Source: Agreia bicolorata
GTDB taxonomy: Bacteria; Actinomycetota; Actinomycetes; Actinomycetales; Microbacteriaceae
DNA: 64,000 bases
Reading direction: 5' to 3'
Assembly: GCF_000938265.1 (NCBI RefSeq)
Contig: NZ_JYFC01000005.1
Span: forward strand, 124,001-188,000
The notes below the pieces were generated by a model. It did not search any database. It was not told the DNA's origin and worked only from the letters and a program-made list of their open reading frames with translations. A program made the translations under genes and the position numbers. Positions 27,581-36,387 of the stretch are shown one piece after another; the stretch's first letter is position 1, and each line of letters opens with the position of its first letter.

Positions 27581-29433
27581 CGTGCCGTTCCTCTCGATGA
27601 AGCGGCGTGCGTACCGCGTGCCGCTCGCGGCTCCGTGTCCTCGAGAGTCGAAGAGAGCAGCATGCGCGTGTACGGGTTGTGCGGGTCGTCGAACAGTTCG
27701 AGCGCCTCGGCCTGCTCGACGAGCCGGCCGGCCTGCATCACCGCCACGCGGTCGCAGATGTCGGCGACGACACCGAAGTTGTGGGTCACCATGATCATGC
27801 CCATGCTCCGCTCTCTCTGCAGCCCGCGCAGCAAGTCGAGAACTTCCGCCTGCACGGTCACATCGAGGGCGGTTGTGGGCTCGTCAGCGATCAAGAGTTC
27901 GGGGTCGCAGGCGACGGCACCGGCGATGAGCACCCGTTGCGCCATTCCTCCCGAGACCTCGTGCGGATACGCGTCGAATGTGCGTCGAGGATCGGCAATG
28001 CCCACGCGGTCGAGCAGTTCGAGAGCCCTGGTCTTTGCTGCGGGGCGGCTCAGGCCGAGGATGTGCCTCATCGGCTCCACGAGTTGGAATCCGAGAGTGA
28101 AACTCGGGTCGAGATTCGACATGGGTTCCTGTGGGATGTACCCGAACTGACGACCCCGGAGAGCGGCGGCTCCATGAGTCGCGCCGTCGGCCGACGCGAT
28201 GGTGCGACCCGCGAAAGAGATGGATCCGCCGAGAACGGCTCCCGTATCCGGCAGCAGCCCAAGGATCGAGAAGGCCGTCTGCGACTTGCCGGAACCGGAC
28301 TCGCCGACCAGTCCGAGCACCTCGCCGCGGTCGACGTGCAGCGACACCCCGTCGACGACGATCGTCGTACTGCCATCCGGCTGCGGATATCCGACCTGAA
28401 GATCGCGCACCACAAGCAGAGCGTCGCTCGGCTCGAGATCCTCGTGGCCCCCGTCCCGCGGGGAGACGACCGCGGCCGTGGCGGCCGTGCTCAGGTCGAG
28501 GCGGCGCATCGACGCACTCTCTTCACTCGTCGGCTTACGGCGCCGAGGTCTCCGCACCGGTTCCGCTCCCTGCACGGTGTCGCGCAGCGCCGCGCCGAAG
28601 ATGGCGAGCGACCCTACGGTGATGCCGATGATCAGACCCGGCCAAAGAATCATGGTTGGCGCCACGTAGATGTTCGAGAAGGCTTCGCTCAGCATCTGAC
28701 CCCAGCTGGCGGTCGACGAATCGCCGACGCCCAAGAACTCGAGGCCCGCCTGAAGCACAATGGCGATTCCCGCGATCATGGATGCCTGAATCACCAGCGG
28801 TGCCCGGATCACGCCGAGCACATGGCGCGAGATGATGCGGTAGTTGCTGAGACCAGAGACCTTGGCGGCATCGATGTAGAGCTCTCGGCGCACCGAAACG
28901 ACGCCGGAACGAGTCAATCGGAAGACGCCAGGCGAGAGAAGGGCGCCGAAGGTCACCATGACCCCGACGATTCCCGGGCCGATCACCGAGATCAGCGCGA
29001 GAACCACGATGAGTCCAGGCATAGCCATCAGCAGGCTCGCGAACCAGCTCGAGAGCGAGTCGAACCAGCCCTGGAAGTATCCGGCGATCAGGCCGGTGGG
29101 AATTCCGATCGCGAGGGCGGTCGCGAGCGCGATAAGTGCGCCGACGAGACTGACTCGAGCCCCGAAGATGAGTCGGGCGAAAATGTCTCTGCCCGACGCA
29201 TCGGCACCGAGCAGATGCTCGCCGAACGGTGCCGCCAGTGCGTCTGAGAGCTCGGCCCTGTTCGGATCCCAGCCGGTGATCAGGCCGGCGAAGACAGCAC
29301 TGAGGATGACAAGGGCCAGCACGCCGAGGGAGCCCACTGCCATGGGATTCTTGAGGACTCGGCGATACAGCTTCTGTCGCCCTGCGGTGGCGGGAAGAAC
29401 GACCGCGCCCGCCGGGATAAGTGCTTCACTCAT
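27577..29433 (-). CDS. fused peptide-type ABC permease (DppC-like) and ATPase (DppD-like)
   Basis: A 618-residue single chain. Residues ~1-300 form a DppC-type permease with helices from KNPMAVGSLGVLALVILSAV onward and the EAA loop around LYIDAAKVSGLSNYRIISRH. Residues ~340-600 form an ATPase with Walker A GESGSGKSQT, PQEPMSNLDPSF, signature VSGGMAQRV, Walker B LLIADEPTTALD and switch His in VTHNFGVV. The joint (PVRRPRRRKPTSEESASM) is a charged linker without a stop. Such permease-ATPase fusions occur in actinobacterial peptide importers, so this is unlikely to be an artefact. The start ATG 29433 overlaps the DppB stop; the open frame up to 30132 is a shadow. Confidence 0.9.
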   Translation of the reverse strand: MSEALIPAGAVVLPATAGRQKLYRRVLKNPMAVGSLGVLALVILSAVFAGLITGWDPNRAELSDALAAPFGEHLLGADASGRDIFARLIFGARVSLVGALIALATALAIGIPTGLIAGYFQGWFDSLSSWFASLLMAMPGLIVVLALISVIGPGIVGVMVTFGALLSPGVFRLTRSGVVSVRRELYIDAAKVSGLSNYRIISRHVLGVIRAPLVIQASMIAGIAIVLQAGLEFLGVGDSSTASWGQMLSEAFSNIYVAPTMILWPGLIIGITVGSLAIFGAALRDTVQGAEPVRRPRRRKPTSEESASMRRLDLSTAATAAVVSPRDGGHEDLEPSDALLVVRDLQVGYPQPDGSTTIVVDGVSLHVDRGEVLGLVGESGSGKSQTAFSILGLLPDTGAVLGGSISFAGRTIASADGATHGAAALRGRQFGYIPQEPMSNLDPSFTLGFQLVEPMRHILGLSRPAAKTRALELLDRVGIADPRRTFDAYPHEVSGGMAQRVLIAGAVACDPELLIADEPTTALDVTVQAEVLDLLRGLQRERSMGMIMVTHNFGVVADICDRVAVMQAGRLVEQAEALELFDDPHNPYTRMLLSSTLEDTEPRAARGTHAASSRGTAR

Positions 29434-30371
29434 GACACACGCGCCTTCGGATTGAGCCACCCGGTGAGCAGGTCGATGACCAGGTTGACGATGACGACGA
29501 GAACGACCATAACGACGACGAGCCCGAGAATCTGAGGCAGGTCTCCCTGAAGGGTGGCGTTGACCGCGAGGCTGCCGATCCCTGGAAGAGCGAAGATCTT
29601 CTCGATAATGATGGCGCCGCCCAGGAGGCCGACGAACTGCAGGGAGAGAACGGTGAGCGCAGGAGGGGCGGCGTTGCGCAGCACATGCCTGAAGAGCAGA
29701 GAGCGATGGCTGATCCCCCGGCTGCGCAAGGTGCGCACGTAGTCCTGTCTGAGTACGTCGATGGTGGCGCCTCTCACCTGCTGCGCCGTGGAGGCTATCG
29801 TTCCGACGACGAGGGCCGTGACCGGCAAGATGAGCCCGAGCCCCCAACGCCAGGGATCCGTCGCGAACGGCACGAAACCCGTCGCTGGAAGCAGCTTCAG
29901 GTTGACCGCGAAGACAGTCACCAGAACCAGCGCCACCCAGAAGTTGGGCAACGCGAAGCCGAGAACGGCGAACATCTGAACGAAGCGGTCGACCCAGCCC
30001 CTCCTCACGGCCGCCGTGACGCCGAGGATCGCGCTGAGGATCGCGGTGACCAGGATGGCCGTGACCACAACGGAGAGGGACACGGGGAACTTGTTGGCCA
30101 GAGAGGTCATCACCGGTTCGTTCGTGAACCACGATCGACCGAAATCACCGGTGACAGCGGCGCCGAGCCAGTCGACATAGCGCACGGCCAGAGGCTGATC
30201 GAGTCCAAGCTCGGCTGACTTGGCCGCGACCTGCTCTACCGTCGCCCCGTCGCCCAGAATATTTCGGGCCGGGTCACCGCCCGTCATGCTCATGAGCAGA
30301 AATGTCATGGTCGCGATCACGAACACGAGCACAACGGCCGCACCGAGCCGGCGAAGCAGGAAAAGCGCCAT
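29430..30371 (-). CDS. ABC transporter permease, OppB/DppB type
   Basis: A 313-residue permease with the N-terminal helix of the family (FLLRRLGAAVVLVFVIATMT), about six helices, and the EAA loop QDYVRTLRSRGISHRSLLFR. GLLGGAIIIEKIFALPGIG is the usual DppB segment near the fifth helix. It pairs with the permease half of the fused protein downstream, with which it overlaps by ATGA. It lies 67 bases behind the substrate-binding protein gene, with a strong hairpin in the gap. Confidence 0.92.
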   Translation of the reverse strand: MALFLLRRLGAAVVLVFVIATMTFLLMSMTGGDPARNILGDGATVEQVAAKSAELGLDQPLAVRYVDWLGAAVTGDFGRSWFTNEPVMTSLANKFPVSLSVVVTAILVTAILSAILGVTAAVRRGWVDRFVQMFAVLGFALPNFWVALVLVTVFAVNLKLLPATGFVPFATDPWRWGLGLILPVTALVVGTIASTAQQVRGATIDVLRQDYVRTLRSRGISHRSLLFRHVLRNAAPPALTVLSLQFVGLLGGAIIIEKIFALPGIGSLAVNATLQGDLPQILGLVVVMVVLVVIVNLVIDLLTGWLNPKARVS

Positions 30372-30401
30372 GGTCTCTCTTCTTCCTTGAAGGTGGTGGG
30401 A

Positions 30402-30432
30402 CGGGCGGCGTCGAACGATCCGACGCCGCCCG
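30402..30432 (-). terminator. intra-operon hairpin behind the binding-protein gene
   Basis: CGGGCGGCGTCG (30402-30413) pairs perfectly with CGACGCCGCCCG (30421-30432) around a 7-base loop. It lies just after the stop of the binding-protein gene and before the DppB gene, with no T-tract. Such hairpins commonly stabilise the upstream message or partly stop transcription, giving more binding protein than membrane parts. Confidence 0.65.
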
Positions 30433-30438
30433 GGATAT

Positions 30439-31968
30439 TCAGCTCGCGGGCGCGTAGTTCCAGATGTAGGGAACGACGTTCTGCGGCTGCATGGTGGCCG
30501 CGGTCTTTGCGGAGCTCAGGTAGATGTTGTTCTGCACATACCAGGGCGCGAACCAGGCCTGATCGACGACATAAGCACTCAGCTTCTGGAACGCCGCATC
30601 CGCGTCATCTCCGGTCGCGGTCTGTGCAGCCGAGATCAGCGTGTCGAGTTCTGGATCCTGGTCTTTCAGCATGTTCCAGGGAGCGGTCGGTGTGAGCAGC
30701 TTGATGGTGTCCTGCCAGGCGTTGGAAGAGCCCCACGAAAAGATGAATACCGGGTACTCGCCGCTGATCAGCTTCGAGATCGACTGGTCTGCCGACACAG
30801 GCTCCGTCGTGACTCGGATGCCGATGTCCTTCAGTGACTGCACAGTGATCGTGGTGAGATCGGAGAAGCCAGCTACATCGGGGATCACAAGGTCAAAGCC
30901 ATCTGCATAACCTGCCTCGGCAAGCAGCTCTTTCGCCTTCTTGGGGTCGTATGGGTAGGCGCCGTCGAGCGATGCGTCATACGCCTGGCTGCTGGGGTTG
31001 AAGATCTGCGTGGTCGACTCGCCCTCGCCGAGGCGGATCGACTTGAGGATCGCGTCGCCGTCGATCGCGTAGTTCAGAGCCTGACGTACTCGCTCATCGG
31101 CAAGCGCGGGAACTTTCGCGCCCGCCCGATCGACGATGAAGAGGCCTTGCCAGTCGCCCAGCATCTTGCCCACAGTGAGACCGCTGGCCTGAGCCTCGGC
31201 CATGCTCTTGGCATCGGCGCTCGCGGCATCGATCTCGCCCGCCTTCAGCGCATTGAGCCGAGCCGTGAGGTCTGACAGCGGCTTGATCACAATGCTGTCG
31301 TAGGGGAACGCCTCGGCGTTCCAGTAGTCGGCGTTGCGCTTATAGGTGTACTGGCTGCCCGTCACCGTCGCGGCGGCGTCGAGAACGTAGGGACCGCTGC
31401 CGACGGGGGTCGTCTTCAACGAACCGGTGTCGAGCTGGGCAGGCGAGGCCATCATGCCCGATACAAGAGCAAGGTTGCGCAGCAGCGCGGGATCAGGAGC
31501 ACTGAGTACGAGCACGACCTCGGTGGGACTCGTGACCTCGACCGACGAGAGCAAGGCGAGAGTGATCGAGTTCTGCCCGGTTCCCTTGGCGAAGTGTTCG
31601 AGGTTCGCCTTCACCGCATCGGCATCTAAGGCCGTGCCATCGGTGAACGTGACGTCGTCTCGGAGAGTCAGCGTGAGGCGCGTGTTGTCGTCGTTGTAGC
31701 TGAAGGCCGACGCGAGCCACGGCGTGATCTCCAGCTTCGAATCGATGTGCAGGAGCGAGTCGTAGACGGGCTGCATGTACTGCAGGCGGTTTCCGAACTC
31801 GGCATCTGCCGTGTCCCACGAGGTGGCATCGAACGCAGAACCGAGCGTGAGCGTTCCCCCGGTCGAGGTGGCGGAATCGGTGGAGGCCGGGGAGCCCGCG
31901 GAGCATCCGGCGAGCATAAGACTCGCCGCGACGACAAGCGCCCCGAGCCCGAGAATCGATCTCTTCAT
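30439..31968 (-). CDS. ABC transporter substrate-binding lipoprotein, family 5
   Basis: A 509-residue extracytoplasmic binding protein (SBP_bac_5, PF00496). The signal peptide MKRSILGLGALVVAASLMLA ends in the lipobox LAGC with Cys22 as lipid anchor. Family landmarks follow: TLTLRDDVTFTDGTALDADA, a VGSGPYVL segment and RVRQALNYAIDGDAIL. It delivers the ligand to the permeases encoded downstream. Family 5 proteins bind peptides but also many other compounds; the esterase and CoA transferase in the operon suggest a non-peptide ester, which is inference. It is the first gene of the operon, under a promoter containing a TetR-like operator. Confidence 0.93.
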   Translation of the reverse strand: MKRSILGLGALVVAASLMLAGCSAGSPASTDSATSTGGTLTLGSAFDATSWDTADAEFGNRLQYMQPVYDSLLHIDSKLEITPWLASAFSYNDDNTRLTLTLRDDVTFTDGTALDADAVKANLEHFAKGTGQNSITLALLSSVEVTSPTEVVLVLSAPDPALLRNLALVSGMMASPAQLDTGSLKTTPVGSGPYVLDAAATVTGSQYTYKRNADYWNAEAFPYDSIVIKPLSDLTARLNALKAGEIDAASADAKSMAEAQASGLTVGKMLGDWQGLFIVDRAGAKVPALADERVRQALNYAIDGDAILKSIRLGEGESTTQIFNPSSQAYDASLDGAYPYDPKKAKELLAEAGYADGFDLVIPDVAGFSDLTTITVQSLKDIGIRVTTEPVSADQSISKLISGEYPVFIFSWGSSNAWQDTIKLLTPTAPWNMLKDQDPELDTLISAAQTATGDDADAAFQKLSAYVVDQAWFAPWYVQNNIYLSSAKTAATMQPQNVVPYIWNYAPAS

Positions 31969-32030
31969 GTCTGTCTCTCTTCGTTGAGTGAATGGCGTGA
32001 GGCGAAGACTGATCGCCGCGTCCGGTGATT

Positions 32031-32060
32031 AACATACCGTGTACTCGGTCGGTAAATCAA
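32031..32060 (-). promoter_or_regulatory. candidate promoter of the transporter-esterase-CoA transferase operon
   Basis: On the minus strand TTGATT (32055-32060) and TATGTT (32031-32036) are 18 bases apart, about 65 bases ahead of the binding-protein start. The spacer holds the palindrome at 32036-32049, so a repressor bound there would block polymerase. Confidence 0.55.
32036..32049. promoter_or_regulatory. TetR-type operator candidate
   Basis: ACCGTGTACTCGGT is a palindrome matching its own reverse complement at 12 of 14 positions; a further CGGTA copy extends it to about 32054. It lies between the -10 and -35 elements of the downstream operon and 57 bases beyond the end of the TetR gene. 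The size and symmetry suit a TetR dimer. A related sequence occurs ahead of the TetR gene at 32770-32788. Confidence 0.55.
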
Positions 32061-32066
32061 TCGAAA

Positions 32067-32096
32067 AAAAGAGCCACCCCGAAGGATGGCTCTTTT
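32067..32096 (-). terminator. rho-independent terminator of the TetR gene
   Basis: AAAAGAGCCA (32067-32076) and TGGCTCTTTT (32087-32096) form a perfect 10-bp stem around a 10-base loop. On the minus strand the hairpin is followed by a run of seven T. It starts 10 bases after the TetR stop and separates the regulator gene from the operon it probably controls. Confidence 0.85.
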
Positions 32097-32105
32097 GGGC
32101 TGAAG

Positions 32106-32723
32106 TCAGACCGCGGTCGGTGTCGTCGCCATCGACTCGACGAGCGCACGAGCAACGAGATCGAAGGCAGCTCCCATATCGACCTGCGCGTTGTAGATCC
32201 ACTGCAGCTGAATGCCGTCCATCAGGGCGATCAGCGCGGATGCCAGCACCTCGAGATCGGCGTCGGCGCGGATCTCGGCGCGCTGGATGCCGATCGACAA
32301 TGCACCCACCAGCCTGTTGCGGAGACGATCGTAGCGCGCCTTCATGTAGTCGTGGCCCGGATGATCGACGGAGGTGCTTTCGGCGACGAGAACGGCGAAA
32401 AGCCGCACGGATACTCGGTTCTCCGAGTTCTGCACGATCAGCTCGCGCAGCCCGGTGATCACGTCGGCCCCGCCCAGGCTCAGCGGGCCGATCAGTAGAG
32501 CGTCATCATCTCGGTTGTGTTGTTCGAGCACCGCGACGAGGAGTTCGTCTTTCGAGTTGAAGTGATGCAGCAGGCCCGACTGAGTCACCCCGGCACGCTC
32601 GGCGATGTTCGCCAGCGAGGCCCCTCGATAACCGGACTCGGCAAAGAGCTGCTCCGCCGCGGCCAGGATGGCGGTTTTCGTCTGCTCACCCTTGACGTTG
32701 TTCTGGCCCAATTTTGCGCCCAT
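32106..32723 (-). CDS. TetR-family transcriptional regulator
   Basis: A 205-residue repressor-type protein. Residues ~12-60 form the TetR_N helix-turn-helix (KTAILAAAEQLFAESGYRGA, then SLANIAERAGVTQSGLLHHF). The C-terminal ligand domain is helical and resembles the TetR_C_6-type group. It is transcribed in the same direction as the downstream transporter operon but ended by its own terminator. An operator-like palindrome sits in the operon promoter and a similar one ahead of this gene, consistent with control of both. The inducer is probably the imported compound or a CoA derivative of it; that is inference. Confidence 0.9.
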   Translation of the reverse strand: MGAKLGQNNVKGEQTKTAILAAAEQLFAESGYRGASLANIAERAGVTQSGLLHHFNSKDELLVAVLEQHNRDDDALLIGPLSLGGADVITGLRELIVQNSENRVSVRLFAVLVAESTSVDHPGHDYMKARYDRLRNRLVGALSIGIQRAEIRADADLEVLASALIALMDGIQLQWIYNAQVDMGAAFDLVARALVESMATTPTAV

Positions 32724-32769
32724 GAGTCGACTCCGCTCTGATCCTTCGACGCGCCAAGCCTATATCCAG

Positions 32770-32788
32770 ACCGACCACAAGGTCAGGT
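32770..32788. promoter_or_regulatory. possible second TetR operator ahead of the TetR gene
   Basis: ACCGACCACAAGGTCAGGT contains the inverted pairs ACC/GGT and GACC/GGTC and shares the ACCGACC half with the site near 32050 read on the minus strand. It is 47 bases ahead of the TetR start, where self-repression would act. Symmetry is weaker than at the first site. Confidence 0.35.
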
Positions 32789-32801
32789 ACTTGACAGGCG
32801 G

Positions 32802-33299
32802 CTATTCCGTTCCCGGCCTTTTGAAAGCCGAGTGGTCGACCCTCCGCTGGCGCTGCCTGAATCTCGGGGGACCGAATTGCAGCGCCTCGCGCTGCGGCGC
32901 GCCCTCCGCAAGAGACGCTGCCGGCGGAGATTCGACCGTCGGAGTCGTCGCGGGGTGGTCGGCGCGACGCGCCTCGCTGGCTGCCGAAGCCGCACGTCTG
33001 GCCACGACCAGCAGCGCGGCGCGAAGAGCCAGCGAGACAACGATGGCGAGCAGGCCGACGGCTACGACCGCGGGCGCGAGCGCATAGACCATCTGTGTCG
33101 CCATGAAACTCTCGCTGTTGGTCGCAACGCTACCCCCGCCGTAGCGACCCGTGGCCCATTGCAGCGACACGACTCCGCCGACGACGAGCACCACGGCCAC
33201 AGCCCAGAGCGCGATCTCGAACGGATTGATCGAGCCTGTGCGCGGCTCCTCCGGCTCCGACTCGGGTACGCCGTGGAATTGATCGTCGAATCGACTCAT
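32802..33299 (-). CDS. hypothetical membrane protein
   Basis: A 165-residue protein of unknown function. An acidic N-terminal tail (SESEPEEPRT-like) is followed by two membrane helices (FEIALWAVAVVLVVGGVVSL and VYALAPAVVAVGLLAIVVSL) and an Ala/Arg-rich cytoplasmic tail with a Pro-Thr segment. Similar small two-helix proteins are common in Microbacteriaceae. The ATG at 33299 stands 26 bases after the end of cofC, so it may be the last gene of the F420 gene run. No domain was recognised. Confidence 0.65.
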   Translation of the reverse strand: MSRFDDQFHGVPESEPEEPRTGSINPFEIALWAVAVVLVVGGVVSLQWATGRYGGGSVATNSESFMATQMVYALAPAVVAVGLLAIVVSLALRAALLVVARRAASAASEARRADHPATTPTVESPPAASLAEGAPQREALQFGPPRFRQRQRRVDHSAFKRPGTE

Positions 33300-33325
33300 T
33301 CATCAACTCTCGCACGAACTGCCTA

Positions 33326-33964
33326 TTACCCGAGCACCGCTCTCGCCCGCGGGCCGAGGCCGAGGGCGCGCGCGGTCGCCAGATCGTCGGCCGTGTCGAT
33401 GTCGAGGCGCATCCGGTCGCCCCGCGCGATATCGAGCTCGATATGGCCCGCCTCGCGGTGCCGCCGGGCAGAACCCAGCCCGAACCGGGGCAGGAGTTCG
33501 CGTGGCGACAGGGCGGTCAGCAGTGTCGTTCCCGTGCCGTCTTTGTCGGTGAGCATGCCGAGTGGATGTGCCGATGCGAGTTCGAGCGCGGCGGTCACGT
33601 CTCGGGGCCTGATCGAGGCGAGATCGCTCATCAGAGCCGCGACGGGGCGGCCCGGGTTGAGTTCCATGGCTGCCCGGATGCCTCGGGTGAACGCCGCGTT
33701 GAGGCCGGTTCCCGGGTCGCGGCGAACGAGCGCGCCCAGCGCTTCGAAGCGCTCGGAGACCTCGGCGCTCGTCACCACGATGACCCGCACTACGGGCAGC
33801 GCCGTGCGCACAGCATCCACCGCGTCGAGGGCGAGAGCCAGGGCGAACTCCGCGCGACGCCCCTCGGGGATCTCGGAGTCGGCGAGACCGCCGAGCAGCC
33901 GGCTCTTCGCTCCTGCGGTGCCCTTGACGGGCATCACGACGACCCACTCACCCGTGGCACTCAT
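33326..33964 (-). CDS. cofC: 2-phospho-L-lactate guanylyltransferase (F420 biosynthesis)
   Basis: A 212-residue CofC/FbiD protein of the GT-A nucleotidyltransferase fold. It activates phospholactate (or phosphoenolpyruvate in some actinobacteria) with GTP for CofD. Visible landmarks are [48 protein letters not shown] with the metal-binding Asp, [12 protein letters not shown] and LDIDTADDL near the end. The ATG at 33964 overlaps the cofE stop (ATGA), so both are made together. This gene plus cofE and cofD gives three of the F420 steps in this window. Confidence 0.93.
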   Translation of the reverse strand: MSATGEWVVVMPVKGTAGAKSRLLGGLADSEIPEGRRAEFALALALDAVDAVRTALPVVRVIVVTSAEVSERFEALGALVRRDPGTGLNAAFTRGIRAAMELNPGRPVAALMSDLASIRPRDVTAALELASAHPLGMLTDKDGTGTTLLTALSPRELLPRFGLGSARRHREAGHIELDIARGDRMRLDIDTADDLATARALGLGPRARAVLG

Positions 33965-34827
33965 CGTGCGCTCCGAAGCGAACGAACGCGCAGGCGAACC
34001 CGCGACGGACGGGCCGCCGCGCGATGGCCGCGTCGCGCATCCCGTAGCCCTCGGCCGTATCCCTCGGCGAAGCCCTGCGCATGCGCCTCGTCTGTGCCGA
34101 GCCGGAACATGTCGCCCTCGGGCCGTCGCACCAACGCGCGAGCGGGAGTGTCGAGCGACTCAACAACGAGTCGAGGCAGTCCGCGCACGAGAGCGACAGG
34201 CATGCCGGTGGCTTTGCCCTTCACCAAATCGGTGGCCGACGCCAGCTCGTCGCCTGTGGCAGCCTGGGTCACCGAGAGGGTCTGGCCGAAGGTGTCGGTG
34301 CTGCCTCGGAGATCATCGATGACGATCACTCCGGCCGCGCCGATCGCCGCGTCGATCTGACCTTCGCGCCACGCCCTGCCAAGGGTGTCGGAGATGACGA
34401 TGCCGACACGAGCACCGGATGCCCGACGCAGGGCCGCGCATAGGGCCCGGGCCGAGGCATCCGGATCTTCGGGAAGCAGGAGGACGGTGCCGTCCGGCGT
34501 ATTGCTGGCATCGACGCCAGCCGCCGCCTGCACAAGGCCCTGACGATTCTCGACGATGCGTGTGACCCCGCCGGGGTGCGGGCGCGACGCCACGAGACGA
34601 ACGGTCTCTCGAGTGATCGCATCTTCGCGATCGGTCGCGGCGATCACGCGACCCTCAGCCTTGGAGACGATCTTCGACGTGACGACGAGAATGTCGCCGT
34701 CTTCGAGAACTAGGCCTCGGGCATCCAGTGCCGCGCCGATCAATCCCGCGAGGTCGTCGCCCGGCGTGATCTCGGGGATGCCAGGAACACCGTAGATGCT
34801 CAGCTCGGCTGCGACGCCGGTACTCAC
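33961..34827 (-). CDS. cofE: coenzyme F420-0:L-glutamate ligase
   Basis: A 288-residue CofE/FbiB N-terminal-type ligase that adds gamma-linked glutamates to F420-0. Landmarks are [76 protein letters not shown] and [16 protein letters not shown]. It lacks the nitroreductase-like second domain found in mycobacterial FbiB. The start is GTG 34827, sharing one base with the stop of the oxidoreductase gene (TAGTG); an ORF start at 34875 lies inside that gene. The C-terminus is unusually basic. Confidence 0.92.
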   Translation of the reverse strand: MSTGVAAELSIYGVPGIPEITPGDDLAGLIGAALDARGLVLEDGDILVVTSKIVSKAEGRVIAATDREDAITRETVRLVASRPHPGGVTRIVENRQGLVQAAAGVDASNTPDGTVLLLPEDPDASARALCAALRRASGARVGIVISDTLGRAWREGQIDAAIGAAGVIVIDDLRGSTDTFGQTLSVTQAATGDELASATDLVKGKATGMPVALVRGLPRLVVESLDTPARALVRRPEGDMFRLGTDEAHAQGFAEGYGRGLRDARRGHRAAARPSRVRLRVRSLRSAR

Positions 34828-35828
34828 TAGCGGTGCAGCTTCGGCAGCACGTCGCGACCGAAGACCTCGATCCACTCCTTCTGGTTGCGGCCGACGTTAT
34901 GCAGGTAGACGCGGTCGAAGCCCAGGTCGATGAAGCTCTGAATATAGGCGCGGTGCACATCGGGGTCGCTCGAGATCACGAGACGACCCTCGAAGTCTTC
35001 GGGGCGAACGAGCTTGGCCATCTGCTCCAGCTCGAAGGGTGAACGGATGTCGCCCTTCGGGAACTTCATGCCACCGTTCGGCCACTCGGTCATGGCGTTG
35101 ACCAGGGCGATCTCGTCGGTCTCTGCCCACGACATGTGCAACTGCAGCACACGCGGCATGGTCGACGGGTCTTTGCCCGCCTCGCGTGCGCCCTCTTCGA
35201 ACTTCGCGAAGAGGCCCTCGATCTTGGCGAGGGGGGCACCGACCGTAATGAGCCCGTCGACGTGCCGGCCTGCCCGCTTTGCGGTGACCGGGCCGGCCGT
35301 GGCCACGAGAATCTCAGGCGCGACGGGCGGCATTGTCCAGAGACGCGTCGACTCGAGCTTGTAGAACTGCCCCGAGTGCTTCACGTCTTTTCCGGCGATC
35401 GACGCCGTGAAGAGCTTGTTGATGATCTCGATGGCCTCGAACATGCGGTTGATGCGCTCAGGGGCCTCGGGCCAGTAACCGCCCACGATGTGCTCGTTGA
35501 GCGCCTCGCCCGAACCCAGTCCGAGCCAGTGCCGGCCCGGGTACATGGCGCCGAGGGTTGCGGATGCCTGGGCCACCATCGCGGGATGCCAGCGGAACGT
35601 CGGGGCCGTGACTCCGGGGCCGAAGTCACCCGTGGTGCGCTCGCCTAAGGCTGCGAGAACCTCCCAGACGAACGCGCTCTGACCTTGCTGCGGAACCCAC
35701 GGTTGGAAGTGGTCCGCCGCCATCACGCCCGTGAAGCCGTGCTGTTCGGCGAGCGCCGACAGAGCGACTGCCTCGGTGGGGTGGAACTGCTCGAGCATGG
35801 CGGCATAGCCGATGGAGAGATCAGACAT
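34827..35828 (-). CDS. F420-dependent LLM oxidoreductase, G6PDH family (TIGR03557-like)
   Basis: A 333-residue luciferase-fold enzyme with the traits of the F420-dependent glucose-6-phosphate dehydrogenase family: [28 protein letters not shown] near residue 40, [16 protein letters not shown], and [20 protein letters not shown]. It would use F420 made by the adjacent CofC and CofE. Whether the substrate is glucose-6-phosphate is uncertain, because many relatives act on other alcohols. It is the first gene of a run with cofE and cofC and lies 67 bases behind coaD. Confidence 0.88.
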   Translation of the reverse strand: MSDLSIGYAAMLEQFHPTEAVALSALAEQHGFTGVMAADHFQPWVPQQGQSAFVWEVLAALGERTTGDFGPGVTAPTFRWHPAMVAQASATLGAMYPGRHWLGLGSGEALNEHIVGGYWPEAPERINRMFEAIEIINKLFTASIAGKDVKHSGQFYKLESTRLWTMPPVAPEILVATAGPVTAKRAGRHVDGLITVGAPLAKIEGLFAKFEEGAREAGKDPSTMPRVLQLHMSWAETDEIALVNAMTEWPNGGMKFPKGDIRSPFELEQMAKLVRPEDFEGRLVISSDPDVHRAYIQSFIDLGFDRVYLHNVGRNQKEWIEVFGRDVLPKLHR

Positions 35829-35895
35829 GCTTCCATCCTCCCACTCACGTGTGAAGATCAGGTTTCGAAGACGAGCCTTATTGCGTGTTCAAGCT

Positions 35896-36378
35896 CTATT
35901 GACTGTTGAGGAAGGTGGCAACGGCGGCCGGCACATAGGGTGCCACGTCGCCCCCCAAAGACGACACCTGCCGCACGAGCGAACTCGACACGTGCGCGTG
36001 CGCAGGGTCAGGAAGCAGGAAAACAGTCTCGACGCCGGCCAGGTTGCGGTTCACGATGGCCATCGGGGTCTCATAGGCCACGTCGACCTGCGAACGGATT
36101 CCCTTGACGAGGGCGCGCGCTCCGACATCGGTGCAGTAGTCGACCAGCAGCCCGACGCTCCACGAGTTGACGACGATGTTCGACGGCAGGCCCTCGTCGA
36201 GGATGGCCTGCTCGATCAGTCGCACCCGCTGCGAGATGGGCAGAAGCGCGGTCTTGGCAGGATTGTGCACCACCAGAACGTGAACCTCATCGAAGAGGCC
36301 CGCTGCTCGCGAGATGACATCGAGATGCCCGAGGGTGACAGGGTCGAAAGACCCGGGGACGACGGCGACGTTGCTCAT
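35896..36378 (-). CDS. coaD: pantetheine-phosphate adenylyltransferase
   Basis: A 160-residue enzyme of coenzyme A synthesis that adenylates 4'-phosphopantetheine. It has the nucleotidyltransferase signature [16 protein letters not shown] with the HxGH-like TLGH, the ligand-binding [19 protein letters not shown] and the SSSLVRQV segment. Length and composition match bacterial CoaD. In many actinobacteria coaD follows recG and rsmD directly; here those genes lie 9-11 kb away, across the disturbed zone at 38-48 kb. It starts 9 bases after the end of the ABC-F gene. Confidence 0.95.
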   Translation of the reverse strand: MSNVAVVPGSFDPVTLGHLDVISRAAGLFDEVHVLVVHNPAKTALLPISQRVRLIEQAILDEGLPSNIVVNSWSVGLLVDYCTDVGARALVKGIRSQVDVAYETPMAIVNRNLAGVETVFLLPDPAHAHVSSSLVRQVSSLGGDVAPYVPAAVATFLNSQ

Positions 36379-36387
36379 TGTTCGACC

